Positions 23,520-31,993 of a DNA stretch of 64,000 bases are shown one piece after another. Every line of letters starts with the position of its first letter. Position 1 is the stretch's first letter. A program made the position numbers and the translations under genes. Below the pieces are notes generated by a model that was given only the letters and a program-made list of their open reading frames with translations, did no database searches and had not been told where the DNA came from. Source of the stretch: RGIG5612 sp050944475 (lineage in GTDB: Bacteria > Bacillota > Clostridia > Lachnospirales > Lachnospiraceae); the NCBI GenBank assembly GCA_050944475.1, contig JBMNRD010000007.1, positions 1 through 64,000 on the forward strand. The letters are read 5' to 3'.

Positions 23520-24590
23520 ATGAACACTCAACCTTCCGCGGCTCATGCCGAGCCGGTAAGAACTGAATATTTCGATTATCTCAGAGTGTTTGCAACCTTT
23601 TGCATAATGCTGATACATGTGGCTGCTTATAAATGGCATGTTGAGGAAATTTCCACGGTTAACTGGCAGATTCTCAATGTATTCAAGTGTTTTAACCGTC
23701 CGCCGGTGCTCATCTTTTTTATGATCAGCGGGGCCCTCTTCCTGAAACGGGAAATTCCCTTAAAGAGAATCTACTCCCGGTACATCTTCAGGCTTGCCGT
23801 GGCGTTCGTTTTTTGGGACATTTTTTATGCTGTTGCCACCCATTGGAGAAAAGGGGTCATTGGCATCCTTCAGAAAATCTTTTCCTGCAACTATCATCTC
23901 TGGTTTCTTCTCGCCTTGATCGGGTTATACATGTGCATTCCCTTCTTCAGGGAGATTGTCTCTTCAAAAAGAAAAATCCTTTACTTCCTGACAGTAGCAT
24001 TTGTCGTCGGTTTTCTTCTCCCTGAAACATATGACTTTATCATATTCTTTGGAAACGAAGCGATTGTCAGATATACGGAAATGATCGGCGGTCACCTGTA
24101 CAATCTGCGCCTTAACACCTTCTTGGGCTATTCCTTCTTCTTTTTAGCGGGATATTATATTCATACCTATGGGGTGGAAAAGCGGCTGCGAATTTTCCTG
24201 TATGTTCTGTCAACAATAACCGCCGTCACCGGAGTTCTCCTCACCGCGGCTTCTTCCCTGCGTGCGGGCTATCCCAGTGACGCCTTCCATGACAGTTTTA
24301 CCCTTCATGAAATGCTTGAAGCCCTTGCCATATTTGTGTTTTTCAAATACAACATTAAAGGCCGTCCGAGAACGGACGGCCTGACGCGGAAGCTTTCCGG
24401 CTATTGCTTCGGTATATATCTTCTTCATGACATTATCATCCTGAAAATAGAAACCTGGTTTGGAATCAGTGCCACAACCTTTCACCCGCTCTTTGGCGTT
24501 CCCTTGACTGCAATTCTTACCTTCCTAATCGGTTTTGGCATAACCTGGCTTTTAAAGAAAATTCCCCTGATAAACAAATATCTGGTTTAG
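23520..24590 (+). CDS. Acyltransferase-3 family O-acyltransferase, copy 2
   Basis: A 356-residue paralogue of the preceding protein, with the same landmarks: EYFDYLRVFATFCIMLIHVA (about 16-35), FFMISGALFLKREIPLKR near 65-82 and NYHLWFLLALIGLYMCIP near 122-139. It is expected to acylate a surface glycan in the membrane. The start ATG 23520 lies 3 bases after the stop of copy 1 with no clear ribosome site of its own, so translation is probably coupled. Its stop overlaps the stop of the convergent oxidoreductase gene by 4 bases, so read-through transcripts from both sides would pair. Confidence 0.85.
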   Translation: MNTQPSAAHAEPVRTEYFDYLRVFATFCIMLIHVAAYKWHVEEISTVNWQILNVFKCFNRPPVLIFFMISGALFLKREIPLKRIYSRYIFRLAVAFVFWDIFYAVATHWRKGVIGILQKIFSCNYHLWFLLALIGLYMCIPFFREIVSSKRKILYFLTVAFVVGFLLPETYDFIIFFGNEAIVRYTEMIGGHLYNLRLNTFLGYSFFFLAGYYIHTYGVEKRLRIFLYVLSTITAVTGVLLTAASSLRAGYPSDAFHDSFTLHEMLEALAIFVFFKYNIKGRPRTDGLTRKLSGYCFGIYLLHDIIILKIETWFGISATTFHPLFGVPLTAILTFLIGFGITWLLKKIPLINKYLV

Positions 24591-25465
24591 CATCCGCTGT
24601 CGACGTAGTTTTTTCTAATCTTAGGCACCATCTTCTCAATGTATTCGCAGCAGCGACGGTTTTCTTCACATTCTCCGCTTTCTATAGACTCCCTAAAGGA
24701 TTCAAGCGCCGCTTTCAGGTTGTTTCCCTCGTCGAAAAACATTCCCTGTTTCCTGCCGTCATTTTGCGTTATTACTAACGACGGCCGGTTCATCATATCA
24801 AACGAAAGTTGTTTTTCCCTGCAGACAACATTTATTTTTCTTGTTTTCTCTTCGCTGACAATTGACGCCCTTATGCCGACAATTGCCTCCTTAACGCGCA
24901 TTTTCAGATGTAAATCCATCGGACCGGCATCATTTGAAGCATTTACCCTACACTCATCAATGCTGTAGGCTTCCGAGTAATCCGTCATGAGTCCAACCAC
25001 GGACAGCATGTGCACCCCTATGTTTCCGAGGACGTCTGTATCCTTATATAACTTTCCTTTCTGGGTGATTTGCGCATCAATGGAGACAATCTCCCCTAAT
25101 GAAGATATCCTCTTTTTCATTTCCCCTATCGACGGAGAAAATTGGTATATATAATCCGTAAAAAGAATTTTGTTCTTTTCGTCAGCCTGCCGGAAAAGAA
25201 AGTTCATCTTTTCTTCATTATCCGTTAGCATTTTTTCACAAAAAACATGAGCCCCGGTCTCAAGGGCCTCCTTCACGTACTCATAATGGGTGGAAACCGG
25301 AGTGCAAATAAAGACAGCCTCCGCCTTGCTGTCTGAAATCATTTCTTTTAGAGTTTTGCCGCCCGTCCTTGAAAATACGCCCACCTCATCAAATCCGGTC
25401 TCGCTTAAATATCTTTCAAGAATTGTTCCCCAATAGCCTCTTCCGACAAGAAGGCTCCTTATCAT
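24587..25465 (-). CDS. Gfo/Idh/MocA family sugar oxidoreductase
   Basis: A 292-residue NAD(P)-dependent oxidoreductase with N-terminal Rossmann motif LLVGRGYWGTIL (5-16), the family strand AVFICTPVSTHYEYVKEAL near 50-68 and the catalytic-lysine block HVFCEKMLT near 74-82. Family members oxidise or reduce sugar nucleotides, inositols or related compounds. It is slightly shorter than usual (330-380), mainly in the C-terminal part. Last of a minus-strand set with two glycosyltransferases and an FAD protein, 97 bases after the first. A role in making a nucleotide-sugar for the glycan is likely but not certain. Confidence 0.8.
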   Translation of the reverse strand: MIRSLLVGRGYWGTILERYLSETGFDEVGVFSRTGGKTLKEMISDSKAEAVFICTPVSTHYEYVKEALETGAHVFCEKMLTDNEEKMNFLFRQADEKNKILFTDYIYQFSPSIGEMKKRISSLGEIVSIDAQITQKGKLYKDTDVLGNIGVHMLSVVGLMTDYSEAYSIDECRVNASNDAGPMDLHLKMRVKEAIVGIRASIVSEEKTRKINVVCREKQLSFDMMNRPSLVITQNDGRKQGMFFDEGNNLKAALESFRESIESGECEENRRCCEYIEKMVPKIRKNYVDSGC

Positions 25466-25562
25466 ATGTTCCCCTTCCCGCAGCCCCTTTGCCCGCCGTT
25501 CAATTGTTGTTTGCAGATTTCTTCCGGCTATGAATTTCTTTATTTTTATAGGGTTCCTTCGG

Positions 25563-26291
25563 TTATAAAATTTTCTCTGACTTAAAATCCCGGCGAAGTC
25601 TTTTGATGTCGCTGAGATAATTCTTTATCACCTTAATATAATCAACCTTGGAATCATAGTCATCTTTCCACCTGACTGGCAGCTCGTGGATTTTGACATT
25701 CTTTCTTTCTGCCCGCAACAAGATTTCGATAATGAAAAACCATCCCCGCTCTTCCCGGCTGCTTTCATCAATCAACTCCTTTGCAAATTTATTCCGAAAG
25801 AATTTAAAGCCGCAAATGGAATCGGACGCCTTCATTTTCAGAAAAATTTTCAACAGCCGGGTCAGTCCGTGGGAAGACAGGTTTCGATACCACTTTCTGC
25901 CGGTTGTTTCCGACTCCCGGCTCCATCTGGACCCGTTTATCATCATGCATGCGGGGTCCGCTTGCATTATCTCTATCACTTCCCTTAGATGCCTTACATC
26001 CGTAGAAAGGTCTATATCCATGTAGCCCACGACTTCACAGGTGTTTTTCATGACTCCGTTTGCAAAAGCAATCCCCACACCTTTATGCTCAAGTCTGTCA
26101 TAATATACCTGTGGATGCTTTGCGCTCATTTCCAGGGCCTTTTTCCCGGTATCATCCGTTGAGGCGTTGTCCTCAATGGTTATCCGATAGTCGTCAAAAC
26201 CGATTGAAGACAGGAAATCTATCGTTCCTTCAACCCCTCTTTCTATTCTTCTTTCTTCGTTATAAACCGGCAAAAGTATATTTAAAAACAC
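25563..26291 (-). CDS. Family 2 glycosyltransferase
   Basis: A 242-residue GT-A fold transferase. Seen: LNILLPVYNEERRIERG at the N-terminus, DNASTDDTG near 42, KGVGIAFANGVM near 70 and the DxD-type GYMDIDLSTDV near 89-99. It has no membrane segments. The start is GTG 26291 (no ATG fits the conserved N-terminus), one base after the stop of the upstream transferase and with GGAAG 6 bases before. The dolichyl-phosphate-type layout suggests transfer onto a lipid carrier. Donor and acceptor are unknown. Confidence 0.85.
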   Translation of the reverse strand: MFLNILLPVYNEERRIERGVEGTIDFLSSIGFDDYRITIEDNASTDDTGKKALEMSAKHPQVYYDRLEHKGVGIAFANGVMKNTCEVVGYMDIDLSTDVRHLREVIEIMQADPACMMINGSRWSRESETTGRKWYRNLSSHGLTRLLKIFLKMKASDSICGFKFFRNKFAKELIDESSREERGWFFIIEILLRAERKNVKIHELPVRWKDDYDSKVDYIKVIKNYLSDIKRLRRDFKSEKIL

Positions 26292-26292
26292 T

Positions 26293-27237
26293 CTATCTTC
26301 CGTCTCTCGTTATTTTTTCTATGCTCTCAAAGGTAAACGCCGACTTCCTAACATTGACATCCATAAGCAGCTGCAAATATTTCGTAATAATTGATAAAAT
26401 GCCAAACAATCCGAAAAAACCGAACGCGACAAGAAGCACCGTGGATGTCCAGCCCGGAACCGTTATTCCAAGACCTCTGGAAATTAAAGCATAAACAACT
26501 ATTCCCACCATGACCACCATCATGAGGCCGGTCATCAGCACGGAAAATTTGAATCCCAGATTGGTAAACATCAATACGGAATCCGCTGCCAGATATCGTC
26601 TGAAGCGTCTTTCTTCCCGGCTTTCCCTAAGGAGAGTTTTCACCGGAGCAATCTCAATTGTGGCATACTTAAGCCCGCTTGAAGCATAGGCAACTTTCCG
26701 GTATGTAATAATCCTGTTCAGGCTTCCTATCCGGTTAATCGCCCTCCGGCTGAGAATCCGGAAATACTCCGTCATCAATTCATATGGAATGTCTGCCGAT
26801 TTGTTGAACAGTTTATAAAACAGCTTTGACGAGATTCCTCTTGTCTTGCCGGTGACTGCTGCAACTATGTCAAATCCCTCAAGAGACTTAGTGTACAGCC
26901 GCATCATGTCTTTAACATCAATATCAGGTGAAACCTCGTCAAATTCAAAGACAAAATCTCCCACGGTCAGCCCGAGTCCGCCCTGCATTGCAGCTTCTTT
27001 TCCGTGAAACCTGTTCAGACTGAGCAGGGTAATGCTGACATTTTCAACTTCATTCTCCAACAAGCGCAGCCGGGCAACGCTCTCGTCTGTTGAGGCGTCA
27101 TTAACGCAGATGATTTCCGAATGCTGAAAGTTTTTATCCAATTCCCGGGCAATATGCAAAACAAAATCCTTAATTATATGTTCTGCGTTCCTGACATAAA
27201 TAACTGCCGAAACAAAGTTTTTTTCTTTGTTAATCAT
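26293..27237 (-). CDS. Membrane-anchored family 2 glycosyltransferase
   Basis: A 314-residue GT2 protein with an N-terminal GT-A domain (FVSAVIYVRNAEHII, VNDASTDESVAR near 52, FEFDEVSPDID in the DxD position near 105) and two C-terminal membrane helices at about 240-260 and 270-293. This is the ArnC/GtrB-like topology of polyprenyl-phosphate glycosyltransferases. ATG 27237 overlaps the stop of the upstream FAD gene by 8 bases; GAGG precedes it. The first motif reads VIYVRN where most have VPVYN, so it may be a divergent branch. Confidence 0.8.
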   Translation of the reverse strand: MINKEKNFVSAVIYVRNAEHIIKDFVLHIARELDKNFQHSEIICVNDASTDESVARLRLLENEVENVSITLLSLNRFHGKEAAMQGGLGLTVGDFVFEFDEVSPDIDVKDMMRLYTKSLEGFDIVAAVTGKTRGISSKLFYKLFNKSADIPYELMTEYFRILSRRAINRIGSLNRIITYRKVAYASSGLKYATIEIAPVKTLLRESREERRFRRYLAADSVLMFTNLGFKFSVLMTGLMMVVMVGIVVYALISRGLGITVPGWTSTVLLVAFGFFGLFGILSIITKYLQLLMDVNVRKSAFTFESIEKITRDGR

Positions 27238-28360
27238 AATCCAAAACCTCATCCATATCGTACAATGTATTTATTTTTCCCGATAACACGCTGATAAAAT
27301 ATGGTCTGTCGGAATGAACCCTCACCACCGTCGGCCTTGAGTCATCTATCTCCGAATTTACGAGAATCGGCTTCATCGAGAAAAGTGCCTCCCTGAAGCT
27401 GAAGCCGTATTCCTCTCGAAGATACTTCCTCGCCAGGCCTGCCATATAGTCAAAGGCCGTATCCGGCTTTGCCGGGCAGCTGTTGCAATTCCCAAGATGC
27501 TCCGGGCTGCAAAATCCCTTGCTCTCTTCTTGACATCCGAAGGTGGGCAGCTGCTCATAACTGGCCGCATGAGGAGTAAAAGTAACCGCCGTCAACGAAT
27601 GCAGTCCCGTCCGGCCGAAGGGCATTATCGAGAAAAACGGTCCGTCCATCACCGTGATTCCTATATCTTTCAAGGGTTCTTGCACATCGCATAAAATAAT
27701 CTCACATAACTCATACTTAATTTTAAAACAATCAAATCCGGCCAGTTTCTGAATCTGGTTAGTGGAAGCATATGTTGCGTTTAAAACAAATCCTGAACTA
27801 TAGCTCCCTCTGTCCGTTTCGATTAAGTATTTGTCGCCGTCTTGCTCTATGACGTTAATTTTTTCTCCGAAATGCAGCTCCACGTTTTGAAGCCTGCCGA
27901 TTTCCTCCATGAAGTATTCTTTCAGTATGTCCGCATCGTATGCATATTCTCTGGTCAAAAAGGCGCCGTCGCACATTCTTTCCTTGAAAAATCTGTTTGG
28001 ATGAAGTTCTTCGCAGGGAATTCCCGCCGCCTCGCAGAATGCCTTAAACTGATTTCCGTCCGTCCAGGAAAACTGCCTTGATGTTGCATAAATCTGGTCG
28101 AACTGTCCGTTAATACAAAAATCAAAGTCCCGGTTAAATCTCTCGAAATATCCGGCGCTTTTCACAGCAGTGGAAAGAGATCTGGGATAATGATATCCCT
28201 GATGCACCCGGGCCTGATTAATGTAACTTGCGCGCATGAAAGGCGCATTGTCACATTCTATGACAAGAACCCTTTGTCTCTTTTCAGCGCAGTATTTTGC
28301 CGCATATAATCCGTATAGCCCCGCGCCAATTATTATTTTGTCATAACCGCTCGCTGTCAT
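27230..28360 (-). CDS. FAD-dependent oxidoreductase (DAO-like)
   Basis: A 376-residue flavoprotein with an N-terminal FAD-binding fold (KIIIGAGLYGLYAAKYC, 8-24) and an acidic end of the second strand (VLVIECDNAP). INQARVHQGYHYPRS near residue 47-61 and the C-terminal FISVLSGKINTLYDMDEVL recall DAO-type and UDP-galactopyranose-mutase-like proteins found in capsule clusters. Eight cysteines include a group near 285-297 (CSPEHLGNCNSC) that could bind metal. It is first in the minus-strand operon with two glycosyltransferases. The substrate is unknown; a sugar modification is suggested by context. Confidence 0.75.
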   Translation of the reverse strand: MTASGYDKIIIGAGLYGLYAAKYCAEKRQRVLVIECDNAPFMRASYINQARVHQGYHYPRSLSTAVKSAGYFERFNRDFDFCINGQFDQIYATSRQFSWTDGNQFKAFCEAAGIPCEELHPNRFFKERMCDGAFLTREYAYDADILKEYFMEEIGRLQNVELHFGEKINVIEQDGDKYLIETDRGSYSSGFVLNATYASTNQIQKLAGFDCFKIKYELCEIILCDVQEPLKDIGITVMDGPFFSIMPFGRTGLHSLTAVTFTPHAASYEQLPTFGCQEESKGFCSPEHLGNCNSCPAKPDTAFDYMAGLARKYLREEYGFSFREALFSMKPILVNSEIDDSRPTVVRVHSDRPYFISVLSGKINTLYDMDEVLDYD

Positions 28361-28487
28361 TATTATTCCGTTTCCTCACAGGATAAATATCTCTTTTATT
28401 ATACTTCATTTTTCGGCTGTTGGCAACGAATCCTGTCGGATTGATTCACTGTCGACATTTCGCTATGTCCGCCCTTTTACTATCGAA

Positions 28488-30908
28488 TCAGGCGATTCCT
28501 ATCAATAAAGCCGCCAGCCTGACCAGTCCGGCGCAAATCCATGCCACGGCACATTGGAATATAACCGTAAATATAGCCCACTTGCCTCCCAGCTCTCTTT
28601 TTACCGCCGCAACTGCCGCCACACAGGGAGTGTAAAGCAGGCAAAATGTCAGAAATCCGGCTGCCGCCGCCGGGCTTAACACATCCGCCAAAGCGGCTGT
28701 ATCGGTAAACAAAACCTTCAGGGTCGAAACCACGCTTTCCTTCGCCAGAAATCCCGTTACCAGCGCCACACAAATTCTCCAATCCCCAAAGCCGAGGGGC
28801 TTGAATATGGGCGAGATAAAGCCGGCAATAAGTGAGAGCAGGCTCTCAGACGGATCGGAAACCATGGAAAGTGATGTCCCGAAATTTTGTAAAAACCATA
28901 TTACTATGCTTGCCAGGAAAATTATGGTAAATGCCTTCCTTAAAAAATCCTTTGCCTTTTCCCAAATCAACAGGAGAACATTCTTTAGACTGGGGAATCT
29001 GTAATTTGGCAGCTCCATTACAAACGGAACCGCTTCACCCTTGAAAACACTGCTCTTCGAGACCAGTGCTACAAGTATGCCCGCAACTATTCCTCCGAAG
29101 TAAAGAAGAAATGTGACAAGGGCGGCTCTTTTCGGGAAAAACGCCGCCGCAAAGAATCCGTATATCGGAAGCTTTGCCGAGCAACTCATAAAAGGGGTAA
29201 GCATTATTGTCATTTTGCGGTCCCTTTCAGAGGGCAGCGTCCTTGATGCCATAATTGCCGGCACCGAGCACCCAAATCCGATGAGCAAAGGAACTATGCT
29301 TCGTCCGGAAAGGCCTATTTTTCGCAGAAGTTTATCCATTACAAAGGCAATTCTTGCCATGTAACCCGTGTCCTCTATCATTGAAAGGAAAAAGAATAAA
29401 ACCACAATAATCGGAAGAAAAGAAAGAACACTGCCGATCCCCGCAAGAATCCCGTCCACCACAAGGGAATGAACCGCCGCGTTAACCTCCCATGTCGACA
29501 AAAGCATATCTATCTGAGCCGTTCCCCATTCTATGAATATCTCCAGCAGGGACTGCAGTCCTGCGCCGATAACGTTAAACGTGAGATAAAAAATCAATGC
29601 TATTATTATCATGAATGAGAGAAGCCCCGTGTATTTTCCCGTAAGGAAACGGTCAATCTTCTTGCTCCTCTCATGCTCCCTGCTTTCCTGCGGTTTTACC
29701 ACCGTCTGCGAAACAAGACGACTTATAAAGGAAAACCTCATATTTGCTATTGCGGCGACCCTATCTAGATTGCTTTCTTTTTCAATCTGAAGAATAATAT
29801 GTTCCACCGTCTTTTTCTCGTTTTGGGACAGATTGAGAGCTTCCATAACCAGCTCATCTCCTTCAATGAGCTTTGTTGCGGCAAACCTGACCGGTATTTC
29901 CACTTTCCGCGCATGATGTTCAATTAAGTGGATGATTGCATGCAGTCCTCTGTGAACAGCTTCTTCGCGTTCGACATCATCCCTGCAAAAATCCTTGCGT
30001 TTGGGACCCTCCTGATATTTGGCAACATGTATTGCATGATTTATCAACTCATCGATGCCCTGATTCTTGCTTGCCGAAATCGGTATTACCGGAATGCCGA
30101 GAATGTGCTCCATTTCATTTATACGTACAAAGCCTCCGTTGCCCGTCATCTCGTCCATCATGTTCAATGCCAATACCATGGGAACATCCAATTCCATCAA
30201 CTGCATCGTCAGGTAAAGGTTTCTTTCTATGTTGGTCGCGTCAGCAATATTAATGATGCATGAGGGCTTATTTTCGATAATAAATGACCTCGTTACCAGC
30301 TCCTCACTGCTATATGGTGACATGGAATAAATTCCCGGCAAATCCGTAACTTCTGTATTGGGATATTTGCGTATGGCTCCGCTTTTCCTTTCCACGGTGA
30401 CGCCGGGGAAGTTGCCCACATGCTGATTGGACCCTGTCAGTTGGTTAAAAAGGGTCGTCTTTCCGCTGTTTTGATTGCCTGCTAGAGCAATTGTCAGCAG
30501 CTGTCCCTCCGGGAGCGGATTTTCATCTCTCTTTTTATGAAACCTTCCTCCCTCTCCAAATCCCGGATGTACATTGAGGGGAATCTCATGTCTTTTGTGT
30601 CTGTGTCTGTGCTTGTTTTCCCCGAAAAACTTTTGTTTTTCTTCCCTTTTTTTATGACGGGGCTTCTTTTTCGTATCCGGCGCGTCTATCGGAACTACCC
30701 TTATATTCTCCGCATCAGCCTTGCGCAGAGTAAGGTCATAATCGTTCAGACTGATCTGCACCGGGTCTCCCATAGGTGCATACTTGACCATGGTAACCGT
30801 TGTTCCCGGAATCAACCCCATGTCAAGAAGATGCTGTCTCAAAGCTCCGCTTCCCGCAACGCTCTCAATAATTGCCGATTTTCCTATTTCCAATTCCCTT
30901 AATGTCAT
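28488..30908 (-). CDS. feoB: FeoA-FeoB fusion, ferrous iron transporter
   Basis: An 806-residue fusion: an N-terminal FeoA (SH3-like) domain at 1-75 (LRELEIGKSAIIES, LLDMGLIPGTTVTM), a 55-residue linker rich in Lys, Arg and His (HRHRHKRHE), then FeoB. The G domain has GNQNSGKTTLFNQLTGSNQHVGNFPG split over G1 and G2 (near 145-165), DLPGIYSMSPYS (G3), LNMMDEM (G4) and PISASK (G5). Membrane part with two gate domains follows from about 430 to 806, including GCSVPAIMASRTL. FeoB imports Fe2+ driven by GTP binding or hydrolysis. Suits an anaerobe where Fe2+ is the main iron form. A DnaA box lies at its promoter. Confidence 0.93.
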   Translation of the reverse strand: MTLRELEIGKSAIIESVAGSGALRQHLLDMGLIPGTTVTMVKYAPMGDPVQISLNDYDLTLRKADAENIRVVPIDAPDTKKKPRHKKREEKQKFFGENKHRHRHKRHEIPLNVHPGFGEGGRFHKKRDENPLPEGQLLTIALAGNQNSGKTTLFNQLTGSNQHVGNFPGVTVERKSGAIRKYPNTEVTDLPGIYSMSPYSSEELVTRSFIIENKPSCIINIADATNIERNLYLTMQLMELDVPMVLALNMMDEMTGNGGFVRINEMEHILGIPVIPISASKNQGIDELINHAIHVAKYQEGPKRKDFCRDDVEREEAVHRGLHAIIHLIEHHARKVEIPVRFAATKLIEGDELVMEALNLSQNEKKTVEHIILQIEKESNLDRVAAIANMRFSFISRLVSQTVVKPQESREHERSKKIDRFLTGKYTGLLSFMIIIALIFYLTFNVIGAGLQSLLEIFIEWGTAQIDMLLSTWEVNAAVHSLVVDGILAGIGSVLSFLPIIVVLFFFLSMIEDTGYMARIAFVMDKLLRKIGLSGRSIVPLLIGFGCSVPAIMASRTLPSERDRKMTIMLTPFMSCSAKLPIYGFFAAAFFPKRAALVTFLLYFGGIVAGILVALVSKSSVFKGEAVPFVMELPNYRFPSLKNVLLLIWEKAKDFLRKAFTIIFLASIVIWFLQNFGTSLSMVSDPSESLLSLIAGFISPIFKPLGFGDWRICVALVTGFLAKESVVSTLKVLFTDTAALADVLSPAAAAGFLTFCLLYTPCVAAVAAVKRELGGKWAIFTVIFQCAVAWICAGLVRLAALLIGIA

Positions 30909-30960
30909 GCCGCCTCTTTTTTATCGATTTTGTTCTCAATATTATTTTCTGAAATGCTTT

Positions 30961-30969
30961 TTATCCACA
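30961..30969 (+). promoter_or_regulatory. Perfect DnaA box near feo promoter
   Basis: TTATCCACA, the exact consensus DnaA box, lies between the divergent feoAB and MBL-hydrolase genes and overlaps the expected transcript start of feoAB. A chance occurrence is possible. Confidence 0.4.
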
Positions 30970-30971
30970 TA

Positions 30972-31000
30972 ATTCTATCTTAAAGTATGTTATAATTCAA
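30972..31000 (-). promoter_or_regulatory. Promoter of feoAB
   Basis: Minus strand: TTGAAT (31000-30995), 17-base spacer, TAGAAT (30977-30972), about 60 bases before the feoAB start codon. Confidence 0.5.
30988..30996 (+). promoter_or_regulatory. Extended -10 promoter of MBL hydrolase gene
   Basis: TGTTATAAT: TG one base before a perfect TATAAT (30991-30996), about 57 bases before ATG 31054. It overlaps the divergent feo promoter. Confidence 0.5.
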
Positions 31001-31053
31001 CAAATGCAAACGGTGTTTCCACACATTTCTTTTTTCAGACGGAGGCTTTCAAC

Positions 31054-31863
31054 ATGATAATTAAGGTTTTGATAGAAAACACAACCGGCAACGACATGCT
31101 GTCCTGTGCACACGGACTCAGCCTGTATGTAGAAACGGCTCATCACAAGGTTTTAGTAGATGCCGGACCTGACGGGAGGTTTGCAAGGAATGCCGAACAC
31201 ATGGGAATAGACCTTTCCCTGATTGACACGGTCATCCTTTCTCATGGTCATTATGACCATTCAGGAGGGCTTGCTGAATTTATGAGAATCAACAAAACCG
31301 CAAAGATATATGCCGGCGAAGGCTACGGTAATCCGCATTACGATAAAAATCTCCGTTACATCGGCGTTGAGCCGGCCATCGTGAACAACCCCCGTATCAC
31401 TGAGCTGAAAGCAGGTCTGATAATAGATGAAGAGCTGGGGATTATAAATTGTAACTATCAAAAGCTTCATGAACCCATTGATGATTGCGGAATGACTTGC
31501 GGAAGTTTATGTGATGACGGCAGCGTCCGTCTTGAAAAAGAAATTTTTGACCACGAAATTTATCTTCTTGTAAAGGATAACAACCGGCGTGTACTCTTCA
31601 CCGGCTGCACCCATAAGGGCATAGTAAATGTGGCCATGTGGGCGGCTTCTTTTTGCCCGGATGCTGTCGTCGGCGGCTTCCATTTCATGGATATTCCAAG
31701 GGAAGATTTCCGTAAATTGGATATGGTTTCGGGCAAGCTCCTTGAGCTCCCGGCAATCTATTATACCTGTCACTGTACAGGTCTTGAACAATATTCTTAC
31801 ATGAAAGAGAAAATGGGAAGGCGCCTTGGATATCTTGCCACCGGCGACTCTCTGACGATTTAA
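31054..31863 (+). CDS. MBL-fold metallo-hydrolase
   Basis: A 269-residue metallo-beta-lactamase-fold protein. Metal motif SHGHYDHSGG near residue 63-72, later metal ligands in FTGCTHKGIVN near 187-197 and GGFHFMD near 208-214, and a C-terminal YTCHCTGLEQY near 232-242. This arrangement matches the group annotated as dihydropterin-ribofuranosyl-aminobenzene phosphate synthase-like or as general MBL hydrolases in Clostridia. The true substrate cannot be read. It is cytoplasmic. GGAGG precedes ATG 31054 by 8 bases. It is alone between feoAB and enolase. Confidence 0.8.
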   Translation: MIIKVLIENTTGNDMLSCAHGLSLYVETAHHKVLVDAGPDGRFARNAEHMGIDLSLIDTVILSHGHYDHSGGLAEFMRINKTAKIYAGEGYGNPHYDKNLRYIGVEPAIVNNPRITELKAGLIIDEELGIINCNYQKLHEPIDDCGMTCGSLCDDGSVRLEKEIFDHEIYLLVKDNNRRVLFTGCTHKGIVNVAMWAASFCPDAVVGGFHFMDIPREDFRKLDMVSGKLLELPAIYYTCHCTGLEQYSYMKEKMGRRLGYLATGDSLTI

Positions 31864-31905
31864 ATTGATTGCTTTTGAATTCCGCAAGGGCTTGTAAAGG
31901 GCCTG

Positions 31906-31933
31906 TTGATATTTTAACAGTTGCCGTTATAAT
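31906..31933 (+). promoter_or_regulatory. Promoter of enolase gene
   Basis: TTGATA (31906-31911), 16-base spacer, perfect TATAAT (31928-31933), about 60 bases before ATG 31994. Confidence 0.65.
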
Positions 31934-31993
31934 ATATTAAGATTATTCATTATCGTTTTTTTGCCCACAAGGCATTACAATGCGGAGGAAATT

